Shown: positions 1-9,120 of the stretch, in pieces
Numbering within the stretch: the stretch's first letter is position 1
Layout: each line of letters starts with the position of its first letter
Assembly (NCBI RefSeq): GCF_002258315.1
Contig: NZ_NOYD01000051.1
Coordinates: 46,424-110,423 of the forward strand
Source: Rhodococcus sp. 06-462-5
GTDB taxonomy: Bacteria > Actinomycetota > Actinomycetes > Mycobacteriales > Mycobacteriaceae
Direction of reading: 5' to 3'
DNA: 64,000 nucleotides
Translations under genes and position numbers: made by a program
The notes under the pieces: generated by a model
What the model was told of the DNA's origin: nothing
The model's database searches: none
What the model saw: only the letters and a program-made list of their open reading frames with translations

Positions 1-1065
1 AATCCGATCAGCGACGCCAAGGTGCTCACCGGCAGGCAGAAGGCGATGACCGAGGTGGTCTTCCTGTTCGCCGAGATTCGTACCGAACAGGGCCATGAGG
101 GAATCGGTTTCGGATATTCCAAGCGCGCGGGCGGACCCGCCCAGTTTGCGCATGCCCAGGAGATCGCCCCGGTTCTCATCGGAGAAGATCCTAACGACAT
201 CGGCAAGATCTGGACCAAGCTGGTGTGGGCCGGTGCCTCGGTGGGCCGCAGCGGCGTTGCCACGCAGGCGATTGCCGCGATCGACATCGCGCTGTGGGAT
301 CTCAAAGCCAAGCGCGCCGGGTTGCCGCTGGCCAAGCTGATCGGGTCGTCACGAGATTCGGTGCAGACGTACAACACCTCGGGCGGGTTCCTGCACACTC
401 CCATCGAGGAGGTCATGGAGAACGCTGCCATGTCGCTGGCGAACGGCATCGGGGGTATCAAACTGAAGGTGGGACAGCCGGATTGGCGTACCGACATTGC
501 CCGCGTCACTGCGGTGCGTGAGTTTCTCGGCGACGACGTCCCACTGATGGTCGACGCCAACCAGCAATGGGATCGGCCGACGGCGCAGCGGATGGGCCGC
601 ATACTCGAACAGTTCGATCTCGTCTGGATCGAGGAGCCCCTCGACGCCTACGACGCCGAGGGGCACGCACAGCTCGCTCGCAGCCTCGACACCTCCATCG
701 CCACCGGAGAGATGTTGGCCAGCGTCGGCGAGCACGTCCGCCTCATCGAGGCCGGTTCGGTGGACATCCTGCAGCCCGACGCTCCGCGCATCGGGGGCAT
801 CACACAGTTCCTGAAATTGGCGGCGCTGGCCGAGCACCACAACCTGCAACTGGCACCGCACTTCGCGATGGAGATCCACCTGCACCTCGCGGCGGTGTAC
901 CCCCTGCAGACCTGGGTGGAGCACTTCGACTGGCTCGACCCGCTGTTCGACGAACACCTCGAGACACGAGATGGACGCATGCATCTGTCCGCGCGCCCGG
1001 GATTGGGCTTCACGCTCAGCGAGCAGGGTCGTGCGTGGACCGTCGCGAAGGCAGTGCTGCGCTGA
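1..1065 (+). CDS. L-talarate/galactarate dehydratase-like enolase-superfamily protein (5' end outside window)
   Basis: Predicted acid-sugar dehydratase of the mandelate racemase branch of the enolase superfamily, removing water from galactarate or L-talarate. The reading frame is open from base 1, so the start lies upstream. Visible residues include the Lys-x-Lys pair K154/K156 (KLKVG), metal ligands D185 (VDANQQW), E211 (IEEPLD) and E237 (TGEM), and the general base H287 (APHFAMEIHLHL). The spacing from K156 to H287 is 131 residues, the same as K197 to H328 in the Salmonella talarate/galactarate dehydratase as I remember it. That implies about 41 residues are missing at the N-terminus. The C-terminus (GLGFTLSEQ) also fits this subgroup. 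The family assignment is strong; the exact substrate is inferred. A strong palindrome follows the stop. Confidence 0.85.
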   Translation, partial: NPISDAKVLTGRQKAMTEVVFLFAEIRTEQGHEGIGFGYSKRAGGPAQFAHAQEIAPVLIGEDPNDIGKIWTKLVWAGASVGRSGVATQAIAAIDIALWDLKAKRAGLPLAKLIGSSRDSVQTYNTSGGFLHTPIEEVMENAAMSLANGIGGIKLKVGQPDWRTDIARVTAVREFLGDDVPLMVDANQQWDRPTAQRMGRILEQFDLVWIEEPLDAYDAEGHAQLARSLDTSIATGEMLASVGEHVRLIEAGSVDILQPDAPRIGGITQFLKLAALAEHHNLQLAPHFAMEIHLHLAAVYPLQTWVEHFDWLDPLFDEHLETRDGRMHLSARPGLGFTLSEQGRAWTVAKAVLR

Positions 1066-1087
1066 CGCGTGGAGCGCTGACGCGCAC

Positions 1088-1127
1088 GTGAGCGGAAATT
1101 CGTAGCCTGCTACGAAGTTTCACTCAC
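1088..1127. terminator. Long imperfect palindrome after the dehydratase gene
   Basis: Two 19-base arms (1088-1106 and 1109-1127) pair with three mismatches around a 2-base loop. The inner 7 bases (TCGTAGC/GCTACGA) pair perfectly. There is no U tract. It lies 22 bases after the dehydratase stop and 40 bases before the next GTG start, so a transcription terminator or mRNA-end hairpin is the simplest reading. Confidence 0.6.
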
Positions 1128-1167
1128 ATGGCGCGAAGCGGCTCGTCCCACCGGTACTGTCTCTCGA

Positions 1168-2544
1168 GTGACAGACGCTCACCAGGCATCGCGTTGGTCC
1201 GCGATCTTCCGGCTCACCCCGGTCCGGGTCATGGCCACGGGATTCGCGCTCGCCATCGTGATAGGTGCAGGCGTGCTGGCGCTACCGGTGGCCACTGTGC
1301 CCGGCAGCGAGACCGGGTTTCTGCAGGCGTTGTTCACCTCCACCTCCGCCGTCAGCCTGACGGGTCTGATCGTGGTGGACACCCCGGTGTACTGGACGGG
1401 TTTCGGTCAGGGCGCGATCCTCGCCCTGATTCAGATCGGCGGGTTCGGGATCATGACGATCGCGTCCCTGGTCGGATTGTTCCTGGCCGACCGAATAGGG
1501 CTTCGCGGCAGGCTCAATGCCGCAGCAGAAGTTCGGACATCAGGGCTGGGCGACGTTCGAAGCGTCGTCATCGGGGTGTTCCGTACCAGTCTGATCATCG
1601 AGAGTGTCGTCGCGATCGCCCTGGCGGCGCGCTTCTTTCTCGGATACGACGAGCCCTTCGGTCGCGCCCTCTGGCTGGGGACCTTCCATGCGGTCTCCGC
1701 GTTCAACAACGCCGGCTTCGCCCTGTTCAGCGACAACATGATCGGGTTCGCCACCGATCCGTGGATCTGTATCCCACTGTTGATTGCGGTGGTGTTGGGC
1801 GGCATCGGATTTCCGGTTCTCTTCGAGATCGCCCGTCGAGTTCGGTCTCGCGCCAAGGGGCGTCGGTCGCCTCAGCGTTGGTCGTTGCACACTCGCCTGA
1901 CGCTGACCGTCACCGGAATTCTGTTGGTTCTCGGCCCGACGGTCGTGCTGCTGTTCGAGTGGTCCAGAACCCTGGGCGAATTCGGGCTCTGGGACAAGAT
2001 GCTGGTCGCGACTTTCCAGGGCGTCATGCCTCGCACCGCAGGGTTCAACAGTGTCGACTACGCCGACGTCGACAACGCGACCTTGCTCGTCACCGACGTC
2101 CTGATGTTCATCGGCGGTGGCAGCGGCGGCACCGCAGGTGGCATCAAGGTCACCACGTTCGCCCTGCTGCTGTTCGTCATCCTGGCCGAGATCCGCGGTG
2201 ATCGTGAGGTGACGGTGTTCGACCGTCGGATCGACGCGCGAGTGCAGCGGCAGGCATTGACCGTCGCGCTGATCGGGGTCGCGCTGGTCATGCTCCCGGT
2301 CGTGGCACTCCTGGCCGGCACGGACTTCGACCTCGACGTCCTGTTGTTCGAGGTCGTGTCGGCGTTCGCGACGGTAGGCCTGTCCACCGGAATCACCGCA
2401 CAGTTGCCCGGCTGGGGTCAGGTGATTCTGATCGTCCTGATGTACCTGGGTCGCATCGGTTCCATCACTCTGGTCAGCGCCCTTGCCGCCCGCGACCGCG
2501 GCCGGCGATACACGCTCCCCACGGAAAGGCCGTTCATTGGCTAG
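1168..2544 (+). CDS. KtrB/TrkH-type potassium transporter membrane subunit
   Basis: Integral membrane K+ translocating subunit of 458 residues that would work with the RCK-domain protein encoded immediately downstream. The four pore-loop segments of the Trk/Ktr/HKT superfamily are visible in order: TSTSAVSLTGLIVVD, HAVSAFNNAGFAL, MPRTAGFNSVDY and FATVGLSTG. Each ends near a filter glycine. A glycine-rich stretch (GGGSGGTAGGIKVTT) precedes the last third, as is usual in KtrB. The start is GTG at 1168. The stop overlaps the next start by 8 bases, so the two subunits should be made together. The family call is secure; KtrB rather than TrkH is chosen on the short length and the two-gene arrangement. 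Confidence 0.9.
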   Translation: MTDAHQASRWSAIFRLTPVRVMATGFALAIVIGAGVLALPVATVPGSETGFLQALFTSTSAVSLTGLIVVDTPVYWTGFGQGAILALIQIGGFGIMTIASLVGLFLADRIGLRGRLNAAAEVRTSGLGDVRSVVIGVFRTSLIIESVVAIALAARFFLGYDEPFGRALWLGTFHAVSAFNNAGFALFSDNMIGFATDPWICIPLLIAVVLGGIGFPVLFEIARRVRSRAKGRRSPQRWSLHTRLTLTVTGILLVLGPTVVLLFEWSRTLGEFGLWDKMLVATFQGVMPRTAGFNSVDYADVDNATLLVTDVLMFIGGGSGGTAGGIKVTTFALLLFVILAEIRGDREVTVFDRRIDARVQRQALTVALIGVALVMLPVVALLAGTDFDLDVLLFEVVSAFATVGLSTGITAQLPGWGQVILIVLMYLGRIGSITLVSALAARDRGRRYTLPTERPFIG

Positions 2545-3202
2545 GAAACCGTCCTCCGATGTCGTCGTCGTCCTCGGTCTCGGCCGCTTCGGCAAGTCCC
2601 TGGCACTGGAACTGATGGGCCAGGGCGTCGAGGTCCTCGGCGTCGACAGTGACGACGCCGTTGTACAACGCGTGGCAGACCGTTTGACTCACGCTGTGGT
2701 GGCCGATACCACCGACGAGGAGTCTCTTCGGCAGTTGTCGGTGCACGAGTACGACCGTGCCGTCGTGGGCATCGGGTCCAATCTCGAAGCCAGCCTGCTC
2801 ACCGCATCGGCACTGGTGAATCTGTCGCTGCCGACCATCTGGGCCAAAGCGCTCAGCAACGCGCACGCCAAGATTCTCACCCAGATCGGCGTGCACCATG
2901 TGGTCAGGCCCGAGCACGACATGGGCAAGCGTGTCGCCCACCTGGTCCGCGGCCGGATGATGGACTACATCGAATTCGACGACGGTTTCGCCATGATCAA
3001 AACCTCTCCGCCCGCCTCCATCATCGGAAAGAAATTGGGCGAAAGCGCAATACGCACCAAGCACCGTGTCACCGTCGTCGCGGTCAAGCGTCAGGGCGAG
3101 GGATTCACCTACGCCACGGCAGACACGGTGATCGGGGCAGGCGATACCGTCATCGTCTCCGGTCAGGTTCGAGACGCCGAACGATTCAGTGAGTCGACCT
3201 GA
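2537..3202 (+). CDS. KtrA/TrkA-type RCK regulatory subunit of potassium uptake
   Basis: Cytosolic gating subunit of about 221 residues that binds nucleotide and controls the membrane subunit encoded upstream. An N-terminal Rossmann RCK-N domain carries the GLGRFG dinucleotide loop. A C-terminal RCK-C domain follows (IIGKKLGESAIR to GDTVIVSG). I chose the TTG at 2537 because a GGAAAGG ribosome binding site sits 8 bases before it and it overlaps the upstream stop codon. A start at 2483 would add 18 unconserved residues inside the upstream gene. The 3' end overlaps the convergent mannitol dehydrogenase gene by 17 bases. Confidence 0.88.
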   Translation: MARKPSSDVVVVLGLGRFGKSLALELMGQGVEVLGVDSDDAVVQRVADRLTHAVVADTTDEESLRQLSVHEYDRAVVGIGSNLEASLLTASALVNLSLPTIWAKALSNAHAKILTQIGVHHVVRPEHDMGKRVAHLVRGRMMDYIEFDDGFAMIKTSPPASIIGKKLGESAIRTKHRVTVVAVKRQGEGFTYATADTVIGAGDTVIVSGQVRDAERFSEST

Positions 3203-4661
3203 GTGATTCCAGTGTCGCTCGCGCGCCCTGCTCCTGCAGAGACGCCAGTTGTTTCGTGTACTCGGCGACGAAGCATTCGTTGTCGATCAGATCCCCGAAC
3301 ACCGCGCGGTTCGCGATGAACGCCGTTGGATTCTCGCGCTGACTCTGCGCGATCGGCACCAGTGAGTCCTTCAGCTGGTCGACGATTTCGATGGGCTCAC
3401 CGGACTCGTCGACGGCCTCGGCGTAGCGAGCCCAGCTGGCCACCACTGCGGTGGAGCGGGCGATCTCACCGCCGGTCTCGAGGTTCTTGCGGATGACAGG
3501 CAAGAGCCACTTGGGAATTCGGTCCGAGGACTCGGCACACAGGCGGGCGACGGTATCGCGGATCTCGGGATTGGAGAACCGCTCGATCAGCGTTCGCTTG
3601 TAGTCGGTCAGATCGATGCCGGGGACCGGCTGCAGCGTCGGGGTTGCCTCCTCGTCCATGTAGGCAAGCAGGAACTCCGAGAACAGCGAATCCTGGCACA
3701 CCTCGTGGACGAGCCGATAGCCACTGAGGTAACCGAAGTACGCGAGCGCCTGGTGACTGGCATTGAGCAACCGCAGCTTCATCAGCTCGTAGGGGGTGAC
3801 GTCCTCGACCACCTGCACGCCCACGTCTTCCAGCGGCGGACGGCCGAGGGTGAAGTTGTCCTCGAGCACCCACTGCGTGAACGGCTCGCCCGCGACGGGC
3901 CACTGATCGTCGATGGCATAGCGCAGCGAAAGCTGTTCGGTCACTTCCGGTGTCGTGACCGGCGTGATGCGATCGACCATCGAATTGGGGAACGCGCCTT
4001 CTGCCTGGATCCAGTCGGCCAACGCCGGATCCTTCAGGCGCGCGAACGTCGTGAACGTCGACTGCGCCATATGGCCGTTGCCCTCGATGTTGTCGCAGGA
4101 CATGATGGTGAACGGGGCCATGCCGCGGTCCTTGCGTCGCGCCAACGCCTCGGTGACGAGACCGAATGTCGTTGCGGGAACAGCGCCGTCGGCAAGGTCG
4201 GCAACGATTGCGGGATTGTCCGCGTCGAACTCGCCCGTCGTCGCGGAGAAGTTGTAGCCACCCTCGGTGATGGTGAGCGAGACGATCTTCGTCGTGTCGG
4301 CGGCCATCTTCTCGATCACGGCCTCGGCGTCGTCCGGCGCGAAGAGATACTCGACGATGGAACCGATGACACGGGTATCCCACGTGCCGTCGGAATGCTT
4401 GAGCGCCAACGTGTACAGGCAGTCCTGTGCGTGCATGACGTCGTTCATTCGTCGGTCACCGGGCAGTACCCCGACGCCGCAGATTCCCCAGTCCAGCGCC
4501 TGTCCCTGCTGCAGCAGGCGGTCGACGTACATCGCCTGGTGCGCTCGATGGAAGCCACCGACACCGAAATGCACGATGCCCACCGTCACCTCGGACCGGT
4601 CGTACGTCGGGACAGCGACGTCCTCGATGAAGTCGGCGAGGTTCTGCGAGTTCAACTTCAT
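3186..4661 (-). CDS. Mannitol 2-dehydrogenase-type polyol dehydrogenase
   Basis: Long-chain NAD-dependent polyol dehydrogenase of 491 residues, the usual family length, expected to oxidise mannitol to fructose or a related alditol (for example arabinitol) to its ketose. The N-terminal dinucleotide segment HFGVGGFHRAH lies at residues 31-41. The family catalytic motif KxxxxNxxH is present as K295, N300 and H303 (KLRLLNASH). The ATG at 4661 overlaps the stop of the upstream dehydrogenase gene as ATGA, so the two are translationally coupled. The divergent SorC regulator and ABC importer indicate polyol catabolism. The frame stays open far upstream of 4661, but that part only shadows the neighbouring gene. 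Confidence 0.9.
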   Translation of the reverse strand: MKLNSQNLADFIEDVAVPTYDRSEVTVGIVHFGVGGFHRAHQAMYVDRLLQQGQALDWGICGVGVLPGDRRMNDVMHAQDCLYTLALKHSDGTWDTRVIGSIVEYLFAPDDAEAVIEKMAADTTKIVSLTITEGGYNFSATTGEFDADNPAIVADLADGAVPATTFGLVTEALARRKDRGMAPFTIMSCDNIEGNGHMAQSTFTTFARLKDPALADWIQAEGAFPNSMVDRITPVTTPEVTEQLSLRYAIDDQWPVAGEPFTQWVLEDNFTLGRPPLEDVGVQVVEDVTPYELMKLRLLNASHQALAYFGYLSGYRLVHEVCQDSLFSEFLLAYMDEEATPTLQPVPGIDLTDYKRTLIERFSNPEIRDTVARLCAESSDRIPKWLLPVIRKNLETGGEIARSTAVVASWARYAEAVDESGEPIEIVDQLKDSLVPIAQSQRENPTAFIANRAVFGDLIDNECFVAEYTKQLASLQEQGARATLESLRSTH

Positions 4662-5728
4662 GCGTTGGTCTCCTTCGAAAGTCCTGGAATCACTACGGCT
4701 TTGATGCTTCCGGGTTGCCTGTCGGCGTTCAATGCATCCTCGACGCCATCGAGTCCGAACCTCGCCGTCACCATCGCGTCGAGATCCACCATGCCCGACG
4801 CCACCAGCGCGCGTGCGATCGGCCATGTGTTGGCGTAGCGAAAGACGCCGGTGAGCAGCAGTTCTCGGTTCTGGATCCGCGAGATCGGCAGCGGGTAGTC
4901 CGACCCGCCCATGCCGACGAGGACGACCGTGCCTGCGGGTCGTACGGCGTGGATGCCGTCGACCACGGCTCGGGCCGCACCGGATGCGTCGATGAAAGCG
5001 TCGACCGTCAGTGCGCGCACGTCCTCGGCGGCGGGGTCGAGTACGCGCGTCGCGCCGAACCTCTCCGCGTTGGCGCGGCGCGAAGCGTCGATGTCGGTGA
5101 CGATGACCTCGGTGGCACCGAATGCGCGCGCGACCTGTGCGGTGACGAGCCCGACGGGACCCGCGCCCGCGATGAGCACGCTCGAGCCCGCGGAGATGCG
5201 TGCCTTCTGGGCCGAGGCGATGCCGACCGACAGTGGCTCGAAGAGAGCTGCGGCCTCGTCGGAGATGTCGTCGGGGACGTCGTGGGCGAAGGTCGATTGG
5301 ATCAGCACGTACTCCGCGAGCGCGCCGTCGATGGGCGGCGTCGCGAAGAACTCCATGGCCGGGCACAGGTTGTAGCGGCCTGCGCGGGACGGTGCGCTCG
5401 TGGGATCGGGGCGCTGTGGCTCGATGGACACGCGCTGCCCGACGCGGGTGTCGGAGACCTCGGAGCCCACGGCAACGACGACGCCCGCCGCTTCGTGTCC
5501 GAGCACGAGCGGACCGTCGACGACGTAATCGCCGATGTGTCCCTCGCGGTAGTAATGCGCGTCGGAACCACAGACCCCGACTGCCGTGACCTGCACGAGG
5601 ACCTCGTCGTGCGCGGGCGTGGGGACGGGCCGTTCTTCGAGTCGTATCTCCTGCACTCCGGTCAGGACGCTGGCCTGCATGGACTGTGGCACGGGTCGCT
5701 GGTGGCGAGGGGGTGTTGTGTAGATCAC
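4658..5728 (-). CDS. Zinc-dependent sorbitol/xylitol dehydrogenase-like protein
   Basis: Medium-chain alcohol dehydrogenase of the sorbitol (L-iditol) dehydrogenase group, expected to oxidise an alditol to a ketose with NAD. Catalytic zinc ligands are visible in GVCGSDAHYY (C53) and VLGHEAAG (H78, E79). The GRYNLCP segment typical of sorbitol dehydrogenases replaces the four-Cys structural zinc lobe. The NAD-binding motif is GAGPVGL. The start is uncertain: GTG at 5728 gives 356 residues, while the ATG at 5680 (MQASVLTG) begins at the usual family N-terminus; neither has a good ribosome binding site. The gene is coupled to the downstream mannitol-type dehydrogenase by a 4-base overlap, and its promoter region is shared with the divergent sorC-type gene. 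Confidence 0.87.
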   Translation of the reverse strand: MIYTTPPRHQRPVPQSMQASVLTGVQEIRLEERPVPTPAHDEVLVQVTAVGVCGSDAHYYREGHIGDYVVDGPLVLGHEAAGVVVAVGSEVSDTRVGQRVSIEPQRPDPTSAPSRAGRYNLCPAMEFFATPPIDGALAEYVLIQSTFAHDVPDDISDEAAALFEPLSVGIASAQKARISAGSSVLIAGAGPVGLVTAQVARAFGATEVIVTDIDASRRANAERFGATRVLDPAAEDVRALTVDAFIDASGAARAVVDGIHAVRPAGTVVLVGMGGSDYPLPISRIQNRELLLTGVFRYANTWPIARALVASGMVDLDAMVTARFGLDGVEDALNADRQPGSIKAVVIPGLSKETNA

Positions 5729-5745
5729 ACCTTAATGTTAGCTTA

Positions 5746-5780
5746 GTGAGCAGATGAACACGAGTTGAGCATTTGCTCAC
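5746..5780. promoter_or_regulatory. Candidate SorC-family operator between divergent polyol operons
   Basis: An inverted repeat with 11-base arms (GTGAGCAGATG at 5746-5756 and CATTTGCTCAC at 5770-5780) has one mismatch and a 13-base spacer. A second smaller dyad (GAGCA-TT-TGCTC) overlaps the right arm. It lies between the sorbitol dehydrogenase-like gene and the regulator gene, 18 bases upstream of the regulator start. Position and symmetry suggest binding by the SorC-type protein encoded next door. Confidence 0.6.
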
Positions 5781-5798
5781 TACTCAGGGAGGGTCGAC

Positions 5799-6824
5799 AT
5801 GGACGGATCGACGTCCGGCACCGGGGGAGCAAAGCCTGCGCGGTCCGGTGAGGATCTGCGCCTGGCTCTGCGCGCCGCAACCATGTACCACCTCGAAGGC
5901 GCGACTCAGGCCGAGATCGCCGTGAAGCTCGGCGTCTCGCGCCCGACGGCCGGCCGTCTCGTCGCTCGGGCCCGCACCCAGGGTCTGGTGACGATCGAGA
6001 TCAATGTTCCCGACGATCTTCAGGGCACCGTCCATGCCGACCTCGAGCGCGAACTCGAGGCGCAGTTCGGGTTGACCGAGGTGCTCGTCGTCTCGGACGT
6101 CATCGACGGCACGGACGCCGGCTACGGATCTCTCGGTCGGGCGGCGGCAACGCTGCTCTCCCGTCGGCTCCAGGATCGGGATGTTCTCGGCTTCACCTGG
6201 GGACCCGAGACGGTGTCGGTTGCGAGCTCTCTCAAGACTCGATCCACCAAATGTGCCGCGGTGGTGCAACTCGACGGTTCCATCACCTCGGCCGACTACC
6301 AGACCGGCGTCGAGTACACGCTCGGACGGTGCGCGGCGTACCTGCAGGCGACACCCATCAGGCTCAACGCGCCGCTGTATGCCGATCAGGCGACAGTTGT
6401 TGCGTTGGAGCAGGATTCCGTGATCTCGCGCGCCCTCAAGGCCGGGACCGATGCCGATGTGATGATGTACGGCATCGGTCCCGTTTCCACGTCCACCACG
6501 TTGTTCGAGGGCAGCTTCATCGACCTCGAGGTGCTCGACGAACTCCGCCGACTCGGTGCGGTCGGTGAGATCGGCGGCCGGTTCTACGACGCCGACGGCA
6601 AGGACACCGGAGGATCGCTCCCAGGCCGAACCGTGTCGGTGGGACTCGACGCCATCAGGGCCTGCGATCGGGCCGTGCTCGTCACCGGTGGAAAACGAAA
6701 ACACGAAGCGCTGCTCGGTGCACTGCGCGGTGGTCTGGCGTCGATCCTGGTCACCGACATCGAAAGTGCGCGTTGGCTCGTCGATCGATCCACAACAGCG
6801 TCGAATGGAAAGGTATCTCAGTGA
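5799..6824 (+). CDS. SorC/DeoR-like sugar-binding transcriptional regulator
   Basis: DNA-binding regulator of 341 residues. A helix-turn-helix near residues 34-66 (ATQAEIAVKLGVSRPTAGRL) is followed by a large sugar-binding effector domain (from about residue 75), as in the SorC family. The ATG at 5799 has a strong AGGGAGGG site ending 5 bases upstream. The stop overlaps the GTG of the substrate-binding protein gene by 4 bases, so regulator and transporter probably share one transcript. It is a good candidate for controlling both divergent polyol operons, through the inverted repeat just upstream. The effector is probably a polyol or its phosphate; the sequence does not say which. Confidence 0.88.
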   Translation: MDGSTSGTGGAKPARSGEDLRLALRAATMYHLEGATQAEIAVKLGVSRPTAGRLVARARTQGLVTIEINVPDDLQGTVHADLERELEAQFGLTEVLVVSDVIDGTDAGYGSLGRAAATLLSRRLQDRDVLGFTWGPETVSVASSLKTRSTKCAAVVQLDGSITSADYQTGVEYTLGRCAAYLQATPIRLNAPLYADQATVVALEQDSVISRALKAGTDADVMMYGIGPVSTSTTLFEGSFIDLEVLDELRRLGAVGEIGGRFYDADGKDTGGSLPGRTVSVGLDAIRACDRAVLVTGGKRKHEALLGALRGGLASILVTDIESARWLVDRSTTASNGKVSQ

Positions 6825-8173
6825 AAGTTCTACCGAAAGTGGTTGTCGCGACCTCGCTCGCGACGACCTTGGTGGTGTCCGGATGTGCCGGTGCCGGCTC
6901 GTTCGGTGGTGACGGTGACGGGACGACGATCACCGTCGCGATCGTCTCGAATTCGCAGATGTCCGATGCCATCTCGCTGGCTCCCGAGTTCGAGGCGGAG
7001 AACCCTGGCATCAACCTGAAGTTCGTGTCGCTGTCGGAGAACGAGGCCCGTGCCAAGATCACGGCCTCGGTCGCGACCGGCGGCGGCGAGTTCGACGTGG
7101 TGATGATCAGCAACTTCGAGACTCCGCAGTGGGCCGAGAACGGTTGGTTGACCAACCTTTCCGAGTATGCGGACGCCACGCCGGGGTACGACGAGGACGA
7201 CTTCATTCCGACGTTGAAGGAGTCGCTGTCGTACGAGGGCAGCATGTACTCGGTGCCGTTCTACGGCGAGTCGTCGTTCCTGATGTACCGCAAGGATCTG
7301 ATGGAGGCCGCAGGCATCACGATGCCGGAGGAGCCGACGTGGCAGCAGGTGGCCGATGCCGCCGCGGCACTGGACAGCCCCGGTCTCTCCGGAATCTGCC
7401 TGCGCGGCAAGCCCGGTTGGGGTGAGGTGCTCGCGCCGCTCAACACCGTCATCAACGCATTCGGCGGCCGCTGGTACGACGAGAACTGGAACGCTCAGTT
7501 GAACAGTCCCGAGGTACGCGAAGCCGTGCAGTTCTACGTCGACACCGTGCGTGAGCACGGTCAGGCCGGCGCGGCCACCAGTGGCTTCAGCGAGTGCGGA
7601 ACGCAACTCTCGCAGGGCAACACCGCAATGTGGTACGACGCGACCTCGGCCGTCTCGGTGCTGGAGGATCCGTCGTCGAGCAACGTCGTCGGGCAGATCG
7701 GTTACGCCAAGGCCCCGTCGGCGGCCAAGGGCGACAACGGCTGGCTGTACTCCTGGGCACTGGGCATCCCCAAGACCAGCGAGGCCCCCGACGACGCGTG
7801 GAAGTTCGTCTCGTGGATGACCAGCAAGGAGTACCTGAACAAGGTCGGAAACGAACTCGGTTGGGAGCGTGTGCCTCCCGGAAGTCGTCTCTCGACCTAC
7901 GAGATTCCCGAGTACGCGGAGGCGTCGGCCGCCTACGGTCAGCTGACCCTCGACTCCATCGACAGTGCCGACCCGAACGACCCCACCGTGGATCCGGTTC
8001 CGTACACCGGAGTCCAGTTCCTGACCATTCCGGAGTTCCAGGACCTCGGTACCCGGGTCAGCCAACAGATCAGTGCCGCGATCGCCGGACAGATCAGCGT
8101 CGACGACGCGCTCGACCAAGCGCAGCAGTACGCCGAAGTGGTCGGCAAGACGTATCAGGAGGACCAGGGATGA
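6821..8173 (+). CDS. ABC transporter polyol/sugar-binding lipoprotein
   Basis: Extracellular substrate-binding protein of 450 residues from the family 1 extracellular solute-binding group (SmoE/MalE-like). The N-terminus has a short positively charged segment, a hydrophobic core and the lipobox VVSGC, with C22 as the predicted lipidated residue. The GTG at 6821 is chosen because GGAAAGG ends 7 bases upstream and this gives a proper signal peptide. The mature part contains features typical of polyol-binding proteins (YEGSMYSVPFYGESSFLMYR). It is the first transporter gene of a four-gene set whose parts overlap or nearly touch. Next to mannitol- and sorbitol-type dehydrogenases, an alditol ligand is the best inference. 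Confidence 0.9.
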   Translation: MKVLPKVVVATSLATTLVVSGCAGAGSFGGDGDGTTITVAIVSNSQMSDAISLAPEFEAENPGINLKFVSLSENEARAKITASVATGGGEFDVVMISNFETPQWAENGWLTNLSEYADATPGYDEDDFIPTLKESLSYEGSMYSVPFYGESSFLMYRKDLMEAAGITMPEEPTWQQVADAAAALDSPGLSGICLRGKPGWGEVLAPLNTVINAFGGRWYDENWNAQLNSPEVREAVQFYVDTVREHGQAGAATSGFSECGTQLSQGNTAMWYDATSAVSVLEDPSSSNVVGQIGYAKAPSAAKGDNGWLYSWALGIPKTSEAPDDAWKFVSWMTSKEYLNKVGNELGWERVPPGSRLSTYEIPEYAEASAAYGQLTLDSIDSADPNDPTVDPVPYTGVQFLTIPEFQDLGTRVSQQISAAIAGQISVDDALDQAQQYAEVVGKTYQEDQG

Positions 8174-9120
8174 CCACCACCGAAGAACGGACGGCTCCGG
8201 CCGAACCGGAGAAGTTCGTACCGAGACCGAGAACGATCTCCAAGGCCGAGGGGTGGCGTCGACGCGGACCGCTGTTGCCGGCGTTGGTGTTCGCCATCAT
8301 CGTCACCCAGATTCCGTTCCTGTTCACGCTGTACTACTCGACGCAGTCCTGGAACCTCGTTCGTCCGGGTTCGCGTGAGTTCAACGGCCTGAACAACTAC
8401 ATCGACGTCTTCCGCGACAGTCAGTTCCGCGAGGTCGCGATGAACACCGTGATCATGATCGTCGGAACGGTGATCATTTCGGTGGTCCTCGGTCTGGCCC
8501 TCGCTCTGCTGCTCGATCGAAAGTTCATCGGACGCAGCCTCATTCGTACCCTGTTGATCACCCCGTTCCTCGTCACGCCGGTCGCCGGTGCGCTGATCTG
8601 GAAGACGACGATGTTCGATCCCGTCTTCGGTCTGATCAACTTCGCGCTGAGCCCGTTCGGGGTCGGTGAGATCGACTGGGTCTCGCGGTTCCCACTGGCC
8701 GCGGTCATGACGAACCTGGTGTGGCAGTGGACGCCGTTCATGATGCTGCTGATCCTCGCCGGATTGCAGTCGATGCCCAAGGACATCGCCGAGGCCGCAC
8801 GCGTCGACGGGGCAGGCCCGTTCAAACTCTTCCGTGAGTTGACGTTGCCGCACCTGCGCCGGTTCATCGAACTGGGCACCGTCCTCGGTGCGATCTACCT
8901 CGTCAACACTTTCGACGCCGTGTACATGATGACCTCCGGTGGACCGGGAGTCGCGTCGGCGAACCTGCCGTTCTACATCTACCAACGTGCCTTCCTCGGC
9001 TTCGACATCGGTCAGGCCGCGGCCATGGGTGTCGTCACCGTGGTGGCGACCATCGTCCTCAGCACCCTGGCGCTGAGATTGATCTTCAAGAGCTTCAGCG
9101 CAAACGAGGAGGCGGCGTGA
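8170..9120 (+). CDS. ABC transporter permease, polyol importer subunit 1
   Basis: Inner membrane permease of 316 residues with six predicted transmembrane segments, of the MalF/SmoF type. The cytoplasmic EAA loop that contacts the ATPase is visible (EAARVDGAGPFKLFRELTLP). The ATG at 8170 overlaps the preceding stop as ATGA and has AGGAGG 7 bases upstream; the longer open frame before it is a shadow of the binding-protein gene. The N-terminal 35 residues are polar and cytoplasmic. It would pair with the next gene product to form the translocation pore. Confidence 0.9.
   Translation: MTTTEERTAPAEPEKFVPRPRTISKAEGWRRRGPLLPALVFAIIVTQIPFLFTLYYSTQSWNLVRPGSREFNGLNNYIDVFRDSQFREVAMNTVIMIVGTVIISVVLGLALALLLDRKFIGRSLIRTLLITPFLVTPVAGALIWKTTMFDPVFGLINFALSPFGVGEIDWVSRFPLAAVMTNLVWQWTPFMMLLILAGLQSMPKDIAEAARVDGAGPFKLFRELTLPHLRRFIELGTVLGAIYLVNTFDAVYMMTSGGPGVASANLPFYIYQRAFLGFDIGQAAAMGVVTVVATIVLSTLALRLIFKSFSANEEAA

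Noticed and set aside
4662..5780. Apparent N-terminal extension of the mannitol dehydrogenase up to 5780
   Set aside because: The extension lies out of frame inside the sorbitol dehydrogenase-like gene, is Arg/His-rich, and the ATG at 4661 begins exactly at the family N-terminus with ATGA coupling.
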